Below, piece by piece: positions 9,371 through 18,459 of a stretch of 64,000 nucleotides of DNA (within the stretch, counting starts at the first letter, position 1; each line of letters starts with the position of its first letter). Made by a program: the position numbers and the translations under genes. This DNA is from Candidatus Eiseniibacteriota bacterium (GTDB taxonomy: Bacteria; Eisenbacteria; RBG-16-71-46): NCBI GenBank assembly GCA_016178725.1, contig JACOSV010000083.1, positions 1-64,000 of the forward strand. The letters are read 5' to 3'. The notes under the pieces are model-generated. The model worked only from the letters and a program-made list of their open reading frames with translations. It searched no databases and was not told where the DNA came from.

Positions 9371-10690
9371 ATGTTCGAGAAGCTCCGCAACATCTTCCAG
9401 GTCCCCGAGCTCAAGCGCCGCATCTTCTTCACCGCGGCGCTGTTCGTGGTCTACCGCTTCGGCGAGCACGTGCCGACGCCGGGGGTCAACCCGCAGGCGC
9501 TGCTCTCGGCGTTCCAGGGCCAGCGCGGCACGCTGTTCGGGCTCTACGACCTGTTCGTCGGCGGCGCGTTCTCGCGCGCGACCGTGTTCGCGCTCGGCAT
9601 CATGCCGTACATCTCGTCGTCGATCATCCTGCAGCTGCTCGGCGCGGTCGTGCCGTACCTCGAGAAGCTGCGCAAGGAGGGCGAGGAGGGGCAGAAGAAG
9701 ATCACGCAGCTCACGCGCTACGGCACGGTGCTGATCTCGGTCGTCCAGTCCTACGCCTACAGCGTGTTTCTCGTGAACATGGGCCAGTCCCAGGGCCTGA
9801 CGGTCGTGCCGCACCCCGGGATCGCGTTCTCGCTCTCGACCATCATCACCCAGACCGCGGGCACGATCTTCGTCATGTGGCTCGGCGAGAAGATCACCGA
9901 GCACGGCATCGGCAACGGCATCTCGCTCATCATCTTCATCAACATCCTCGGCCGCGTGCCGAACGCGGTGGCGCAGGGCTACCAGAGCTTCCGCGGCGGC
10001 GCGCTCTCGATCCTCACCATCCTGATCGTGCTCGCGATCATGGTGGCGGTGATCGCGGCGGTGGTGCTGATGACGCAGGGGATGCGCAAGATCCCGGTGC
10101 AGTACGCGAAGCGCATCGTCGGCCGGCGCATGTACGGGGGCGCCGCGACGCACATCCCGCTGCGCGTCAACACCGCCGGCGTGATCCCGATCATCTTCGC
10201 CTCGAGCATCATGATCCTGCCGGCGACGATCGCCGGGTTCGTGCCGCCCGGCAATCCGCTCGCGGCAATGGGGCAGTGGTTCAGCCCGCTCGGCGCGCTC
10301 TACAACATCATCTACGGCGTCATCATCGTCTTCTTCACCTACTTCTACACCGCGGTCGTGCTCAATCCCAACGACCTCGCGGAGAACATGCGCAAGTACG
10401 GCGGCTTCGTGCCGGGCATCCGTCCCGGGCGCAAGACGGCGGAGTACATCGATCGGGTGCTGTCGCGGATCACGCTCCCGGGGGCGATCTTCCTGGCGAT
10501 CATCGCCACGCTCCCCGACGTGATGATCGCCTCGATGGGGCTGCCGTTCCTGGGATTCGGCGGCACGAGCGTGCTGATCGTGGTGGGTGTGGCGCTCGAC
10601 ACGCTGCAGCAGGTCGAGTCGCACCTGCTCATGCGGCACTACGAGGGCTTCGTCAAGCGTGGCCGCATCCGCGGCCGCCAGAGAATGTAG
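9371..10690 (+). CDS. secY: Protein translocase subunit SecY
   Basis: This is a 439-residue, ten-helix inner membrane protein that forms the Sec channel with SecE and SecG. It starts with the family block FRVPELKRRIFFT-like (FQVPELKRRIFFTAALFVVY). The plug helix region and the conserved loop RVNTAGVIPIIFASS (near residue 266) are visible, as is GIRPGRKTAEYI in the SecA-binding cytosolic loop. It ends RGRIRGRQRM. Gene order rplO-secY-adk-map is the standard one. Confidence 0.97.
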   Translation: MFEKLRNIFQVPELKRRIFFTAALFVVYRFGEHVPTPGVNPQALLSAFQGQRGTLFGLYDLFVGGAFSRATVFALGIMPYISSSIILQLLGAVVPYLEKLRKEGEEGQKKITQLTRYGTVLISVVQSYAYSVFLVNMGQSQGLTVVPHPGIAFSLSTIITQTAGTIFVMWLGEKITEHGIGNGISLIIFINILGRVPNAVAQGYQSFRGGALSILTILIVLAIMVAVIAAVVLMTQGMRKIPVQYAKRIVGRRMYGGAATHIPLRVNTAGVIPIIFASSIMILPATIAGFVPPGNPLAAMGQWFSPLGALYNIIYGVIIVFFTYFYTAVVLNPNDLAENMRKYGGFVPGIRPGRKTAEYIDRVLSRITLPGAIFLAIIATLPDVMIASMGLPFLGFGGTSVLIVVGVALDTLQQVESHLLMRHYEGFVKRGRIRGRQRM

Positions 10691-10692
10691 TG

Positions 10693-11340
10693 GTGCGGGT
10701 GGTCCTGCTCGGGCCCCCCGGTGTCGGCAAGGGAACGCAGGGACGGCGGCTGGCGAGCGAGCACGGTTGGGCCCTGATCTCGACCGGCGAGATGTTGCGC
10801 GAAGCGGTCGCGCGGCGGACGCCGCTGGGGATCGAGGCGCAGAAGCAGATGGATCAGGGGTTGCTGGTCGGCGACGAGGTGATGATCGGACTGGTGAACG
10901 AGCGCAGTGCGGATACCGATGCGGCGGGCGGGTTCGTCCTCGACGGGTTTCCGCGAACGGTGCCGCAGGCGGACGCGCTGGACGTGACGCTCACGCGGCG
11001 CGGACACGCTCTCGACGCCGCGGTCAGCCTGAGGGCGCCGGATGTCGAATTGGTGAGGCGGATGAGTGCCCGGCGGGAGTGCCCGGTCTGCAAGCGGGCC
11101 TACAACCTGGTGAGCTGGCCGCCCCGGGACGGTCGTCACTGCGACGATCATCCCGATGTCGATTTGATTCAGCGGGCCGACGACACGCCGGAGACGGTGA
11201 AGCGCCGGCTGGTGGTGTACGGGCAGCAGACCGCACCGCTGCTCGATTACTACCGCTCGCGCGGCAGGCTGCGCGAGGTCGAGGGGCTGGGAGCGATGGA
11301 CGACGTGTACCGGGCGCTGACCCGGACGCTCGGATTGTAG
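10693..11340 (+). CDS. adk: Adenylate kinase, zinc-lid form
   Basis: This 215-residue long-form adenylate kinase interconverts ATP+AMP and 2 ADP. It has the P-loop GPPGVGKGTQ (residues 7-16) and the AMP-binding DGFPRT (84-89). The lid carries a zinc site, C130, C133, C150 and H153, where Gram-positive zinc enzymes have Cys or Asp at 153. The GTG at 10693 gives the canonical MRVVLLGPPG start; a GTG at 10690 overlapping the secY stop is an alternative. Confidence 0.95.
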   Translation: MRVVLLGPPGVGKGTQGRRLASEHGWALISTGEMLREAVARRTPLGIEAQKQMDQGLLVGDEVMIGLVNERSADTDAAGGFVLDGFPRTVPQADALDVTLTRRGHALDAAVSLRAPDVELVRRMSARRECPVCKRAYNLVSWPPRDGRHCDDHPDVDLIQRADDTPETVKRRLVVYGQQTAPLLDYYRSRGRLREVEGLGAMDDVYRALTRTLGL

Positions 11341-11354
11341 TCGTGGCGCGAACG

Positions 11355-12101
11355 ATGTTCCTGCGCGGCAGGGAGGAGGTCGAGGCGATCCGGAAGGCGG
11401 CAAAGCTGGTGGCGCGCACGCTCGAGATGCTGCGTGACGAAATGCGCCCCGGCGTGACCACGGGAACGCTCGACCGGCTGGCCGAGGCGTTCATCCGCGA
11501 TCACGGCGGCCGTCCGGCGTTCAAGGGCTATCGCGGGTTTCCGGCGAGCATCTGCCCGTCGGTCAACGACGAAGTGGTCCACGGCATCCCGGGCGACCGG
11601 GCGCTGGTCGAGGGCGACATCGTCGGGACGGACGTGGGCGTCGAGCTCGACGGCTACTTCGGCGACGCCGCGATGACGTTCCCGGTCGGCCGGATCGACG
11701 CGGGTGCCGAGCGGCTGCTCCAGGTGACACGCGAGGCGCTGATGAAGGGCGTGGCGCAGGCGAAGGCGGGCAACCGGGTCGGTGACATCTCGCACGCGAT
11801 CCAATCGCACGTCGAGCAGCACGGGTTCACAGTGGTGCGGTCGCTGGTCGGACACGGCATCGGCCGCCAGATGCACGAGGAGCCGCAGGTGCCGAACTAC
11901 GGGACGCCCGATCGGGGCCCGAGGCTGATGGCCGGGCAGGTGCTGGCGATCGAGCCGATGGTGAACGCGGGCGTGGCCGACGTGGTGACGCGCGAGGACG
12001 GCTGGACGGTGGTGACGAAGGACGGGGCGTTGAGCGCCCACTTCGAGCACACCGTGGCGGTGGGCCCGGACGGCCCGGACATTCTGTCGCTGCTGGAGTA
12101 G
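11355..12101 (+). CDS. map: Methionine aminopeptidase, type I
   Basis: This 248-residue metalloprotease removes the initiator Met from new proteins. The metal ligands are visible in [16 protein letters not shown] (two Asp), [16 protein letters not shown] (His and Glu) and the C-terminal [19 protein letters not shown] (Glu). The ATG at 11355 gives [15 protein letters not shown], which matches the family start. A GTG at 11343, two bases after the adk stop, would add four residues and cannot be excluded. Neither has a strong Shine-Dalgarno sequence. Confidence 0.95.
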   Translation: MFLRGREEVEAIRKAAKLVARTLEMLRDEMRPGVTTGTLDRLAEAFIRDHGGRPAFKGYRGFPASICPSVNDEVVHGIPGDRALVEGDIVGTDVGVELDGYFGDAAMTFPVGRIDAGAERLLQVTREALMKGVAQAKAGNRVGDISHAIQSHVEQHGFTVVRSLVGHGIGRQMHEEPQVPNYGTPDRGPRLMAGQVLAIEPMVNAGVADVVTREDGWTVVTKDGALSAHFEHTVAVGPDGPDILSLLE

Positions 12102-12125
12102 CCGGGAACCGGGCGAGGAGAGCGA

Positions 12126-12344
12126 TTGGCGAAGGAAGAAGGCATCCAGGTCGAGGGCACGGTCGTCGAGCCGCTCCCGAACGCGATGTTCCGGGTCGAG
12201 CTGGAGAACGGCCACAAAGTGCTCGTGCACATCTCGGGCAAGATGCGGATGCACTTCATCAAGATCCTTCCCGGCGACAAGGTGACGGTCGAGCTGTCGC
12301 CCTACGACTTGAGCCGCGGCCGGATCGTGTACCGGTACAAGTAG
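12126..12344 (+). CDS. infA: Translation initiation factor IF-1
   Basis: This is a 72-residue OB-fold protein, the usual IF-1 length. [21 protein letters not shown] and the end [13 protein letters not shown] are the family signatures. IF-1 binds the 30S A site during initiation. It starts with TTG at 12126 after GAGGAG; no ATG or GTG is available at the right place, so a weak start codon for an abundant factor is notable. Confidence 0.95.
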   Translation: MAKEEGIQVEGTVVEPLPNAMFRVELENGHKVLVHISGKMRMHFIKILPGDKVTVELSPYDLSRGRIVYRYK

Positions 12345-12355
12345 GAGATCGTGCG

Positions 12356-12472
12356 ATGAAGGTCAGGAGCTCGGTCAAGAAGATCTGCGAGCACTGCAAG
12401 GTGGTGCGTCGCAAGGGCGTGATCCGCGTGATCTGCAAGCGCAATCCGCGGCACAAGCAGCGTCAGAAGTAG
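12356..12472 (+). CDS. rpmJ: 50S ribosomal protein L36, zinc form
   Basis: This is a 38-residue protein encoded between infA and rpsM. It reads [17 protein letters not shown] and ends NPRHKQRQK. The zinc ligands of the C+ form are C11, C14, C27 and H33. TAGGAG precedes the ATG. L36 stabilises 23S rRNA near the L7/L12 stalk base. Confidence 0.95.
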   Translation: MKVRSSVKKICEHCKVVRRKGVIRVICKRNPRHKQRQK

Positions 12473-12490
12473 CGCGGGAGGAGGGAATTC

Positions 12491-12889
12491 GTGGCACGCA
12501 TCGCGGGCATCGATCTGCCGGCCGAGAAGCGCATCGAGATCGCGCTGACGTACATCTACGGGATCGGCCGTACGACGGCGCGCAAGATCCTGGCGCAGTC
12601 GGGCGTTCATCCCGACGTGCGCGTGAAGAGCATGAGCGACGAGGATTCGGGCAAGCTGCGCACGATCATCGAGCGCGACTACAAGGTGGAAGGCGCGCTG
12701 CGCGGCGAGGTGGCGATGAACATCAAGCGTCTGATGGACATCGGCGCGTATCGCGGGCTGCGCCATCGCCGCGGGCTGCCGGTGCGCGGTCAGCGCACGA
12801 AGACCAACGCGCGCACGCGCAAGGGTCCCAAGAAGACCGCGGGCGTCAGGCGGACGGTGGCGGCGAAGCCGGCGCCGAGGAAGAGCTGA
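12491..12889 (+). CDS. rpsM: 30S ribosomal protein S13
   Basis: This is a 132-residue S13: [20 protein letters not shown] at the start, then [12 protein letters not shown] and the basic tail [17 protein letters not shown]. The C-terminal tail contacts the P-site tRNA, and S13 forms bridge B1. It starts with GTG at 12491 after GGGAGGAGGG. Confidence 0.96.
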   Translation: MARIAGIDLPAEKRIEIALTYIYGIGRTTARKILAQSGVHPDVRVKSMSDEDSGKLRTIIERDYKVEGALRGEVAMNIKRLMDIGAYRGLRHRRGLPVRGQRTKTNARTRKGPKKTAGVRRTVAAKPAPRKS

Positions 12890-12905
12890 TCTCGGGGCCG
12901 CGCGT

Positions 12906-12931
12906 CGGCCCGTGTCAACGGACGTGGGCCG
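12906..12931 (+). promoter_or_regulatory. 11-bp hairpin with AACG loop upstream of rpsK
   Basis: The 69-base rpsM-rpsK spacer contains CGGCCCGTGTC (12906-12916), loop AACG and GACGTGGGCCG (12921-12931). All eleven positions pair, two of them as G-U. No T run follows, so it is not an intrinsic terminator. It sits just before GGAGGAGGG and the rpsK GTG. An autoregulatory S4 or S11 binding site, or a processing site, are possible roles; this is inference. Confidence 0.4.
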
Positions 12932-12958
12932 CCGATCGGTCCCGGAGGAGGGTTCAGA

Positions 12959-13348
12959 GTGGCTGATGTCAAGAAGACGACCCGCAAGCGCGACCGCAAG
13001 GTGAGCACGAACGGCGTCGCTCACGTGCAGGCGAGCTTCAACAACACGATCATCACCATCACCGACACGGACGGCGCCGTGATCACCTGGGCGAGCGCGG
13101 GCAAGGTGGGCTTCAAGGGCTCGCGCAAGAGCACGCCGTTCGCGGCGCAGGTGGCCGCGGAGGCGAGCGCCCGCGAGGCCCTCAACCTCGGCATGAAGCG
13201 CGTCGAGGTGTGGGTCAAGGGCCCGGGCTCGGGTCGTGAGGCCGCCATCCGCTCGCTGCAGGCGGCGGGTCTCGAGATCTCGGCCATCAAGGACGTCACC
13301 CCCATCCCGCACAACGGCTGCCGGCCGCCCAAGCGGCGTCGGGTCTAG
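12959..13348 (+). CDS. rpsK: 30S ribosomal protein S11
   Basis: This is a 129-residue S11: [18 protein letters not shown] near residue 19, [14 protein letters not shown], and the C-terminal [19 protein letters not shown]11 lies on the 30S platform. The GTG start at 12959 follows GGAGGAGGG at 12944-12952. Confidence 0.97.
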   Translation: MADVKKTTRKRDRKVSTNGVAHVQASFNNTIITITDTDGAVITWASAGKVGFKGSRKSTPFAAQVAAEASAREALNLGMKRVEVWVKGPGSGREAAIRSLQAAGLEISAIKDVTPIPHNGCRPPKRRRV

Positions 13349-13356
13349 GAGCGTTC

Positions 13357-13986
13357 ATGGCGGTTTACCACGATGCGCGATGCCGGCTGTGCCGGCGCGA
13401 AGGCGGAAAGCTCTTCCTCAAGGGCACGCGGTGCTTCACCGACAAGTGCGCGATCGAGCGGCGCGGCTACGCGCCGGGCGAGCACGGCAAGAGCCGCCGC
13501 GTGAAGGAAACCAACTACGGCCAGCAGCTGCGCGAGAAGCAGAAGGCGCGGCGCATCTACGGGCTGCTCGAGCGGCAGTTCCGTCACTACTTCGCCAAGG
13601 CGGCGACCGCCAAGGGGGTCACCGGCGAGGCGCTGCTCCAGATGCTCGAGCGGCGGCTCGACAACGTCGTCTACCGTCTCGGGTTCGCGCTGTCGCATCA
13701 CCAGGCGCGCCAGCTCGTGCGTCACGGCCACTTCCAGGTCAACAGCCGTAACGTGGACATCCCTTCGTACCTGGTCCGCGCGGGCGACACCGTCACGGTC
13801 CGCGAGAAGAGCCGCAAGCTGGCGGTGATCCTGACGTCGCTCGAAGCGCGCAAGGGCCAGTGGACGCCCGAGTGGCTCGAGGTCGACGCCGAGCACCAGA
13901 CGGGCAAGGTGCTCAACATCCCGACGCGGCAGTCGATCATGGTGCCCCTCAACGAGCAGCTGATCGTCGAGCTCTACTCGAAGTAA
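13357..13986 (+). CDS. rpsD: 30S ribosomal protein S4, zinc form
   Basis: This is a 209-residue S4 with an N-terminal zinc site formed by C9, C12, C26 and C31 ([11 protein letters not shown] and CFTDKC). The S4 RNA-binding domain [20 protein letters not shown] is at about residues 99-118. S4 nucleates 30S body assembly and in E. coli represses the alpha operon. Eight bases separate it from rpsK. Confidence 0.97.
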   Translation: MAVYHDARCRLCRREGGKLFLKGTRCFTDKCAIERRGYAPGEHGKSRRVKETNYGQQLREKQKARRIYGLLERQFRHYFAKAATAKGVTGEALLQMLERRLDNVVYRLGFALSHHQARQLVRHGHFQVNSRNVDIPSYLVRAGDTVTVREKSRKLAVILTSLEARKGQWTPEWLEVDAEHQTGKVLNIPTRQSIMVPLNEQLIVELYSK

Positions 13987-14000
13987 CGACCGACAGGGGC

Positions 14001-14023
14001 GCCGCGTGCATCCCGCGCGGCTT
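14001..14023 (+). promoter_or_regulatory. Hairpin between rpsD and rpoA
   Basis: GCCGCG (14001-14006) pairs with CGCGGC (14016-14021) across a nine-base loop and is followed by a short TTT. The stem is short and the T run minimal. It could be a weak attenuator that lowers rpoA transcription relative to the ribosomal genes, or have no function. GAGGAGG of rpoA begins six bases later. Confidence 0.3.
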
Positions 14024-14040
14024 TCCGAGGAGGCTGAACG

Positions 14041-15036
14041 ATGAAGTGGAAGAACCTCACGATGCCCAAGCAGGTCGTGCCCGATGCGGGCAATACCTCG
14101 AGCTACGGCAAGTTTGTCATCGAGCCGCTGGAGCGCGGCTTCGGGCTCACGCTCGGCAACGCGCTGCGCCGCGTGCTGCTCTCGTCGCTGCAGGGCGCCG
14201 CGATCACCGCGGTGCGCATCGACGGTGTGCTGCACGAGTTCTCGACGCTGCCGGGCGTCATCGAGGACGTGACCGAGCTGATCCTCAACCTGAAGCAGGT
14301 GCGGCTCAAGCTCCACGGCGACGGACCCAAGAAGGGCACGTTCGAGGTCAAGGGCAAGGGCGAGGTGCGCGCCGGCAATCTGCTGGTGGACGCCGAGGTC
14401 GAGGTGCTGAACCCCGATCTCCACATCGCCACGCTCAACAAGGACGGCGACCTGCGCATGGAGGTCGAGATCGACGCCGGCCGCGGCTACGTGTCCGCCG
14501 ACCAGCACTCGCAGACCGACCGGCCGATCGGCGTCATCCCGATCGACTCGATGTTCTCGCCGGTGACCAAGGTCAACTACAACGTCGAGACGACGCGGCT
14601 CGGACAGCGGATCGACTACGACAAGCTCACGGTCGAGGTCTGGACCGACGCGAGCATCCTGCCCTCGGACGCGGTCGCGGTCGCGGCCAAGATCCTGCGC
14701 GACCACTTCACGCTCTTCATCCACTTCGAGGAGCCGATCGAGGAGGAAGTCGAAGAGGAAGTCGACGAGGAGCGCCAGCGCGTGCGCCGGCTGCTCGACA
14801 AGAGCGTCGAGGAGCTCGAACTCTCGGTGCGCTCGAGCAACTGCCTGCGCGCCGCCGAGATCAAGACCATCGGCGATCTCGTGCTCAAGAGCGAGCCCGA
14901 GATGCTCAAGTACCGCAATTTCGGACGCAAGTCGCTCAAGGAGATCCAGGACATCCTGAGCGAGATGGGGCTGCACTTCGGCATGGAGACCGCCCCGTAC
15001 TACGAGAACCCGATTCCAGTGCGGCTCGACGCCTGA
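14041..15036 (+). CDS. rpoA: DNA-directed RNA polymerase subunit alpha
   Basis: This is a 331-residue alpha subunit. The N-terminal dimerisation domain starts with the conserved [20 protein letters not shown] near residue 27. The C-terminal domain (about residues 262-320) reads [19 protein letters not shown], then [13 protein letters not shown], the surface that binds UP elements and activators. A very acidic linker ([15 protein letters not shown]) joins the two. Confidence 0.97.
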   Translation: MKWKNLTMPKQVVPDAGNTSSYGKFVIEPLERGFGLTLGNALRRVLLSSLQGAAITAVRIDGVLHEFSTLPGVIEDVTELILNLKQVRLKLHGDGPKKGTFEVKGKGEVRAGNLLVDAEVEVLNPDLHIATLNKDGDLRMEVEIDAGRGYVSADQHSQTDRPIGVIPIDSMFSPVTKVNYNVETTRLGQRIDYDKLTVEVWTDASILPSDAVAVAAKILRDHFTLFIHFEEPIEEEVEEEVDEERQRVRRLLDKSVEELELSVRSSNCLRAAEIKTIGDLVLKSEPEMLKYRNFGRKSLKEIQDILSEMGLHFGMETAPYYENPIPVRLDA

Positions 15037-15082
15037 CGCCCGGAGCATCCGGCGCCGACGCCGGTGGAAGGATCGTTTCGAC

Positions 15083-15658
15083 ATGCGCCATCGCAAAGAC
15101 CATCGCAAGCTCTCCCGCACCGCGTCCCACCGGCGCGCGGTGCTGCGCAATCTCGTCACGTCGCTGTTACAGTACGAGCGCATCGAGACGACGGTCGCCA
15201 AGGCCAAGGAGGCGCGCCGGCTCGCCGAACGCCTGATCACGTTCGGCAAGCAGGGCGACGTCGCGGCGCGGCGCCACGTGGACCGCTTCGTCATGCGCCG
15301 TGACGTGACGCAGAAGCTGTTCGCCACGATCGCGCCGTGGTACACGGAACGCCACGGCGGCTACACGCGCATCGTGCGTATCGGGCGCCGGCTCGGCGAC
15401 GCGGGCGAGACCGCGTATCTCGAGCTGGTGAAGAGTGACGCGCAGAAGGAAGCGGCGCGTCAGGAGCGGATCGCCGCCGCCGAGGCACGCGAGAAGGCGC
15501 TCAAGGGCGACAAGTCGACGAAGAAGCCGAAGGCGGAGGCCGCCGCGCCGGCCGACGAGGGCGAGCGCCCGAGCCGCGGCAGGAAGCGTGGGGGCGGACC
15601 GGGCGGCACGCCGGCGGCGCCGGCCAAGAAGACGCGCCGCTCGGTCAAGACGGGGTGA
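15083..15658 (+). CDS. rplQ: 50S ribosomal protein L17 with C-terminal extension
   Basis: Residues 1-115 are a normal L17: [19 protein letters not shown] and [21 protein letters not shown]17 lies near the tunnel exit. The protein continues to 191 residues with a coiled-coil-like stretch ([21 protein letters not shown] at about 127-147) and then a Lys/Ala/Pro/Gly-rich tail. L17 is usually near 120 residues. The stop overlaps the typA GTG. Confidence 0.95.
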   Translation: MRHRKDHRKLSRTASHRRAVLRNLVTSLLQYERIETTVAKAKEARRLAERLITFGKQGDVAARRHVDRFVMRRDVTQKLFATIAPWYTERHGGYTRIVRIGRRLGDAGETAYLELVKSDAQKEAARQERIAAAEAREKALKGDKSTKKPKAEAAAPADEGERPSRGRKRGGGPGGTPAAPAKKTRRSVKTG

Positions 15659-17511
15659 CGTCAGCCCCGACCGCCGATCGCGGCGCGGACACCGCGGTCC
15701 GCAACGATATCCGCAACATCGCCATCATCGCTCACGTCGACCACGGGAAGACCACGCTGGTCGACGCGATGCTGTGGCAGAGCGGCGTGTTTCGCGAGAA
15801 TCAGGCCGTCGCGGAGCGCGTCATGGACTCCAACGACCTCGAGCGCGAGAAGGGCATTACCATCCTCGCGAAGAATACCGGCGTCCGCTACGGCCGCACC
15901 AAGATCAACATCGTCGACACGCCGGGGCACGCCGACTTCGGCGGCGAGGTCGAGCGCACGCTCAAGATGGTGGACGGCGTGCTGCTGCTGGTGGACGCGA
16001 GCGAAGGCCCGCTGCCGCAGACGCGCTTCGTGCTCAAGAAGGCGCTCGAGCTGTCGCTGCCGCCGATCGTGGTCATCAACAAGATCGACCGCAAGGACGC
16101 GCGGCCGCAGGCGGTGCTCAACGAGATCTACGACCTGTTCATCGATCTCGACGCGCACGAGGACCAGCTCGAGTTCCCGGTGATCTACACGATCGCCCGC
16201 GACGGCATCGCCCGGCTCACCGCCGACGGCGAGGACATGAAGCTCCAGCCGTTGTTCGAGAAGATCATCGCCAACATTCCGCCGCCGAGGTACGACCCGC
16301 TCGCGCCGCTCCAGATGCTGATCCTGAACCTCGACTACTCGGAGTTCGTCGGCCGGCTCGCGATCGGCCGCATCGTCAACGGCCACGTGCGCGCGCGGCA
16401 GGACGTGGGGCTCATGCGCCACGACGGCACGGTCGAGAAGGCGCGCGTCACCAACCTCTACGTGTTCGAGGGCCTCGAGCGCGTCGAGGTCGCCGAGGCC
16501 GGCCCGGGCGACATCGTGGCGCTCGCCGGGTTCGACGTGGTCAACATCGGCGAGACCATCACCGACTTCGAGAACCCGCGCGCGTTGCCGCGCGTGACCG
16601 TGGACGAGCCGACGGTCAGCATGATCTTCCAGGTCAACAACTCGCCGTTCGCGGGGCAGGAGGGGAAGTACGTCACCTCGCGCAATCTCAAGGAGCGGCT
16701 CGAGCGCGAGATCCTGACCAACGTCAGCATCCGCATCGACCCGACCGAGACGCCCGAGGCGTTCAGCGTCTCGGGGCGCGGCGAGCTGCAGATGGCGATC
16801 CTGATCGAGATGATGCGGCGCGAGGGCTTCGAGCTCGCGGCCGGCAAGCCCCAGGTCATCACGCGCGAGGTCGCGGGCGTGCGCCAGGAGCCGATGGAGA
16901 AGCTCGTCATCGACTGCCCCGAGGACTTCGTCGGCATCGTGACGCAGAAGATCGGCGGGCGCCGCGGACGCATGACCAACATGGTCAACCACGGCACGGG
17001 CCGCGTGCGGCTCGAGTTCCGCATCCCGTCGCGCGGCCTGATCGGCTTCCGCAGCAAGTTCCTCACCGACACGCGCGGCACCGGGCTCCTGAACCATCTC
17101 TTCGACGGCTACGAGCCCTGGCAGGGCGAGATCCCGCACCGCATCACCGGGGCGCTGGTCGCCGACCGCGCCGGCAAGGTCACCGCCTACGCGCTCGAAG
17201 GCGCGCAGGGCCGCGGCGAGATGTTCGTCGAGCCGACGGAGCGCGTCTACGAAGGCATGATCGTCGGCGAGAACACGCGCGAAGAGGACATCGACGTCAA
17301 CATCGTGCGCGAGAAGAAGCTCACCAACATGCGCGCGTCGACGTCCGAAGAGAGCATCCATCTGCTGCCGGTGCACAAGCTCTCGCTCGAGCAGGCGCTC
17401 GAGTGGATCCGCGAGGACGAGCTGCTCGAGGTGACGCCGGCGTCGCTGCGGCTGCGCAAGCGCATCCTTCCGGCCAACATCCGCCCGAGGTACTGGCAGC
17501 GGAAGTCGTAG
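15655..17511 (+). CDS. typA: Ribosome-associated GTPase TypA/BipA
   Basis: This is a 618-residue translational GTPase. The G1 motif [10 protein letters not shown] is at about residues 26-35, G3 is [14 protein letters not shown], and G4 is NKID. The EF-G-like domains follow, and the BipA-specific C-terminal domain contains [21 protein letters not shown] (within which [12 protein letters not shown] is typical). It functions in 50S assembly and stress adaptation. The GTG at 15655 overlaps the rplQ stop (GTGA), so typA is probably part of the ribosomal transcript. Confidence 0.96.
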   Translation: MTSAPTADRGADTAVRNDIRNIAIIAHVDHGKTTLVDAMLWQSGVFRENQAVAERVMDSNDLEREKGITILAKNTGVRYGRTKINIVDTPGHADFGGEVERTLKMVDGVLLLVDASEGPLPQTRFVLKKALELSLPPIVVINKIDRKDARPQAVLNEIYDLFIDLDAHEDQLEFPVIYTIARDGIARLTADGEDMKLQPLFEKIIANIPPPRYDPLAPLQMLILNLDYSEFVGRLAIGRIVNGHVRARQDVGLMRHDGTVEKARVTNLYVFEGLERVEVAEAGPGDIVALAGFDVVNIGETITDFENPRALPRVTVDEPTVSMIFQVNNSPFAGQEGKYVTSRNLKERLEREILTNVSIRIDPTETPEAFSVSGRGELQMAILIEMMRREGFELAAGKPQVITREVAGVRQEPMEKLVIDCPEDFVGIVTQKIGGRRGRMTNMVNHGTGRVRLEFRIPSRGLIGFRSKFLTDTRGTGLLNHLFDGYEPWQGEIPHRITGALVADRAGKVTAYALEGAQGRGEMFVEPTERVYEGMIVGENTREEDIDVNIVREKKLTNMRASTSEESIHLLPVHKLSLEQALEWIREDELLEVTPASLRLRKRILPANIRPRYWQRKS

Positions 17512-17525
17512 CCGCGCCTACGACT
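17504..17525. terminator. Hairpin between convergent typA and the next gene
   Basis: AGTCGTAG (17504-17511) and CTACGACT (17518-17525) form a perfect 8-bp stem with a six-base loop. It spans the typA stop codon and two bases of the opposite gene's stop codon. It lacks a T run, so it may act as a factor-assisted or bidirectional terminator. Confidence 0.4.
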
Positions 17526-18282
17526 AGCGGTAGATCGTCTTCAGCGTGCCCCACGTCGGGGTGGTCGTCGTCGTCGTCCCGCAGGAGCCGCCCGGCGCGG
17601 CGTTGTGGCTGAAGTAGGCCCATTCCGACGTGCCGAGCGCGAAGCCCGAGCCCTCGCCCCACAGGATGCGCGCGAACCCGGCGAAATCGCCCGAGCTGCT
17701 GTCGACGTGCGTCGAGGCGTTGAGTATCAGCACGCCGTCGCGATAGATGAGCACGACGTTGGTCGCCAGAATGACCACCACCCGATAGGCGTGCACGGCA
17801 TCGTTGTTGGTTGCCGATGCGGTGCCGCCGCGGGTGGTGCTGCTGGAGTTCCAGAAGATCTCGGTCGGATTGATGAAGATGCCGATGCCGCGGAAGGCAC
17901 TGGTCTCGAGGACGACGGAGATCCCGGCGCGGGCGGTCGTGCTGCTCCCGCTCGAGACCGAACGCACGCCGAACAGCACCACCAGCGAATCGGTGGACGC
18001 CGGCATGGCCAGCGCGGCTCCGGTCTGCTGGTAGTACGTGTTGTTGGCGAAGAACGAAACGGTCGAGATGGTGAGCACGCCGTTCGCCATCGCGGGCGTG
18101 TTTGCCGTGTTGTTGACCAGCGTCCACGGGCAGGGGATCTGGTCGGGCTTGAGCCCCGAGCTCGGGCTCCAGTAGGTGGTGAACGCCGCGGCGCCGCGCG
18201 GCAGGGCGGCGAGCAGCACGAGCACGGCGAACGTCGCGAGGGGCGCGGCGAGGCGGCGCCGCGCGGCAGGGCAAGACGTCAT
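17524..18282 (-). CDS. Secreted hypothetical protein
   Basis: This 252-residue protein has a clear signal peptide (basic MTSCPAARRRL, hydrophobic ATFAVLVLLAALPRG, cleavage after AAA). The mature part is rich in Ser, Thr, Asn and aromatic residues in alternating patterns, with GIGIFINPTEIFWNSSST and YRVVVILATNVVLIYRDGVL. This suggests an all-beta, lectin- or LamG-like sandwich, but I cannot name a family. The Thr-rich end (GTTTTTTPTWG) may be a short linker. The ATG at 18282 is the only start that directly precedes a signal peptide; the open frame continues far upstream only because it is antisense to the next gene. Confidence 0.75.
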   Translation of the reverse strand: MTSCPAARRRLAAPLATFAVLVLLAALPRGAAAFTTYWSPSSGLKPDQIPCPWTLVNNTANTPAMANGVLTISTVSFFANNTYYQQTGAALAMPASTDSLVVLFGVRSVSSGSSTTARAGISVVLETSAFRGIGIFINPTEIFWNSSSTTRGGTASATNNDAVHAYRVVVILATNVVLIYRDGVLILNASTHVDSSSGDFAGFARILWGEGSGFALGTSEWAYFSHNAAPGGSCGTTTTTTPTWGTLKTIYR

Positions 18283-18391
18283 GCGAAGCAAGGGCGGCCC
18301 CCCGGAATCAGGCAATGCGTGACGAGCGTGATCCGACAGTATGTCCGGCAACGCTACGCGGGACAAGGGAATTACGAGCAGCCCTTTCTCC

Positions 18392-18418
18392 TCAAGTCGC
18401 GGTCCCGCAGGCCGATAC
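18392..18418 (+). promoter_or_regulatory. Sigma28 (FliA)-type promoter
   Basis: TCAAGTCG (18392-18399), exactly eleven bases, then GCCGATAC (18411-18418). The E. coli FliA consensus is TAAAGTTT-N11-GCCGATAA, so the -10 element matches at 7 of 8 positions and the spacing is exact. Transcription would start near 18426, 34 bases before the histidine kinase ATG. It suggests that the kinase operon is expressed with motility genes. Confidence 0.6.
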
Positions 18419-18459
18419 CGGACGTGATCGGTCCCTGTCGCGGGCCGTGACACCGACCC

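Noticed and set aside
455-17511. Many long minus-strand open frames across the ribosomal operon
   Set aside because: They are reverse-frame shadows of well-identified genes, with Arg/His-rich composition and no domains.
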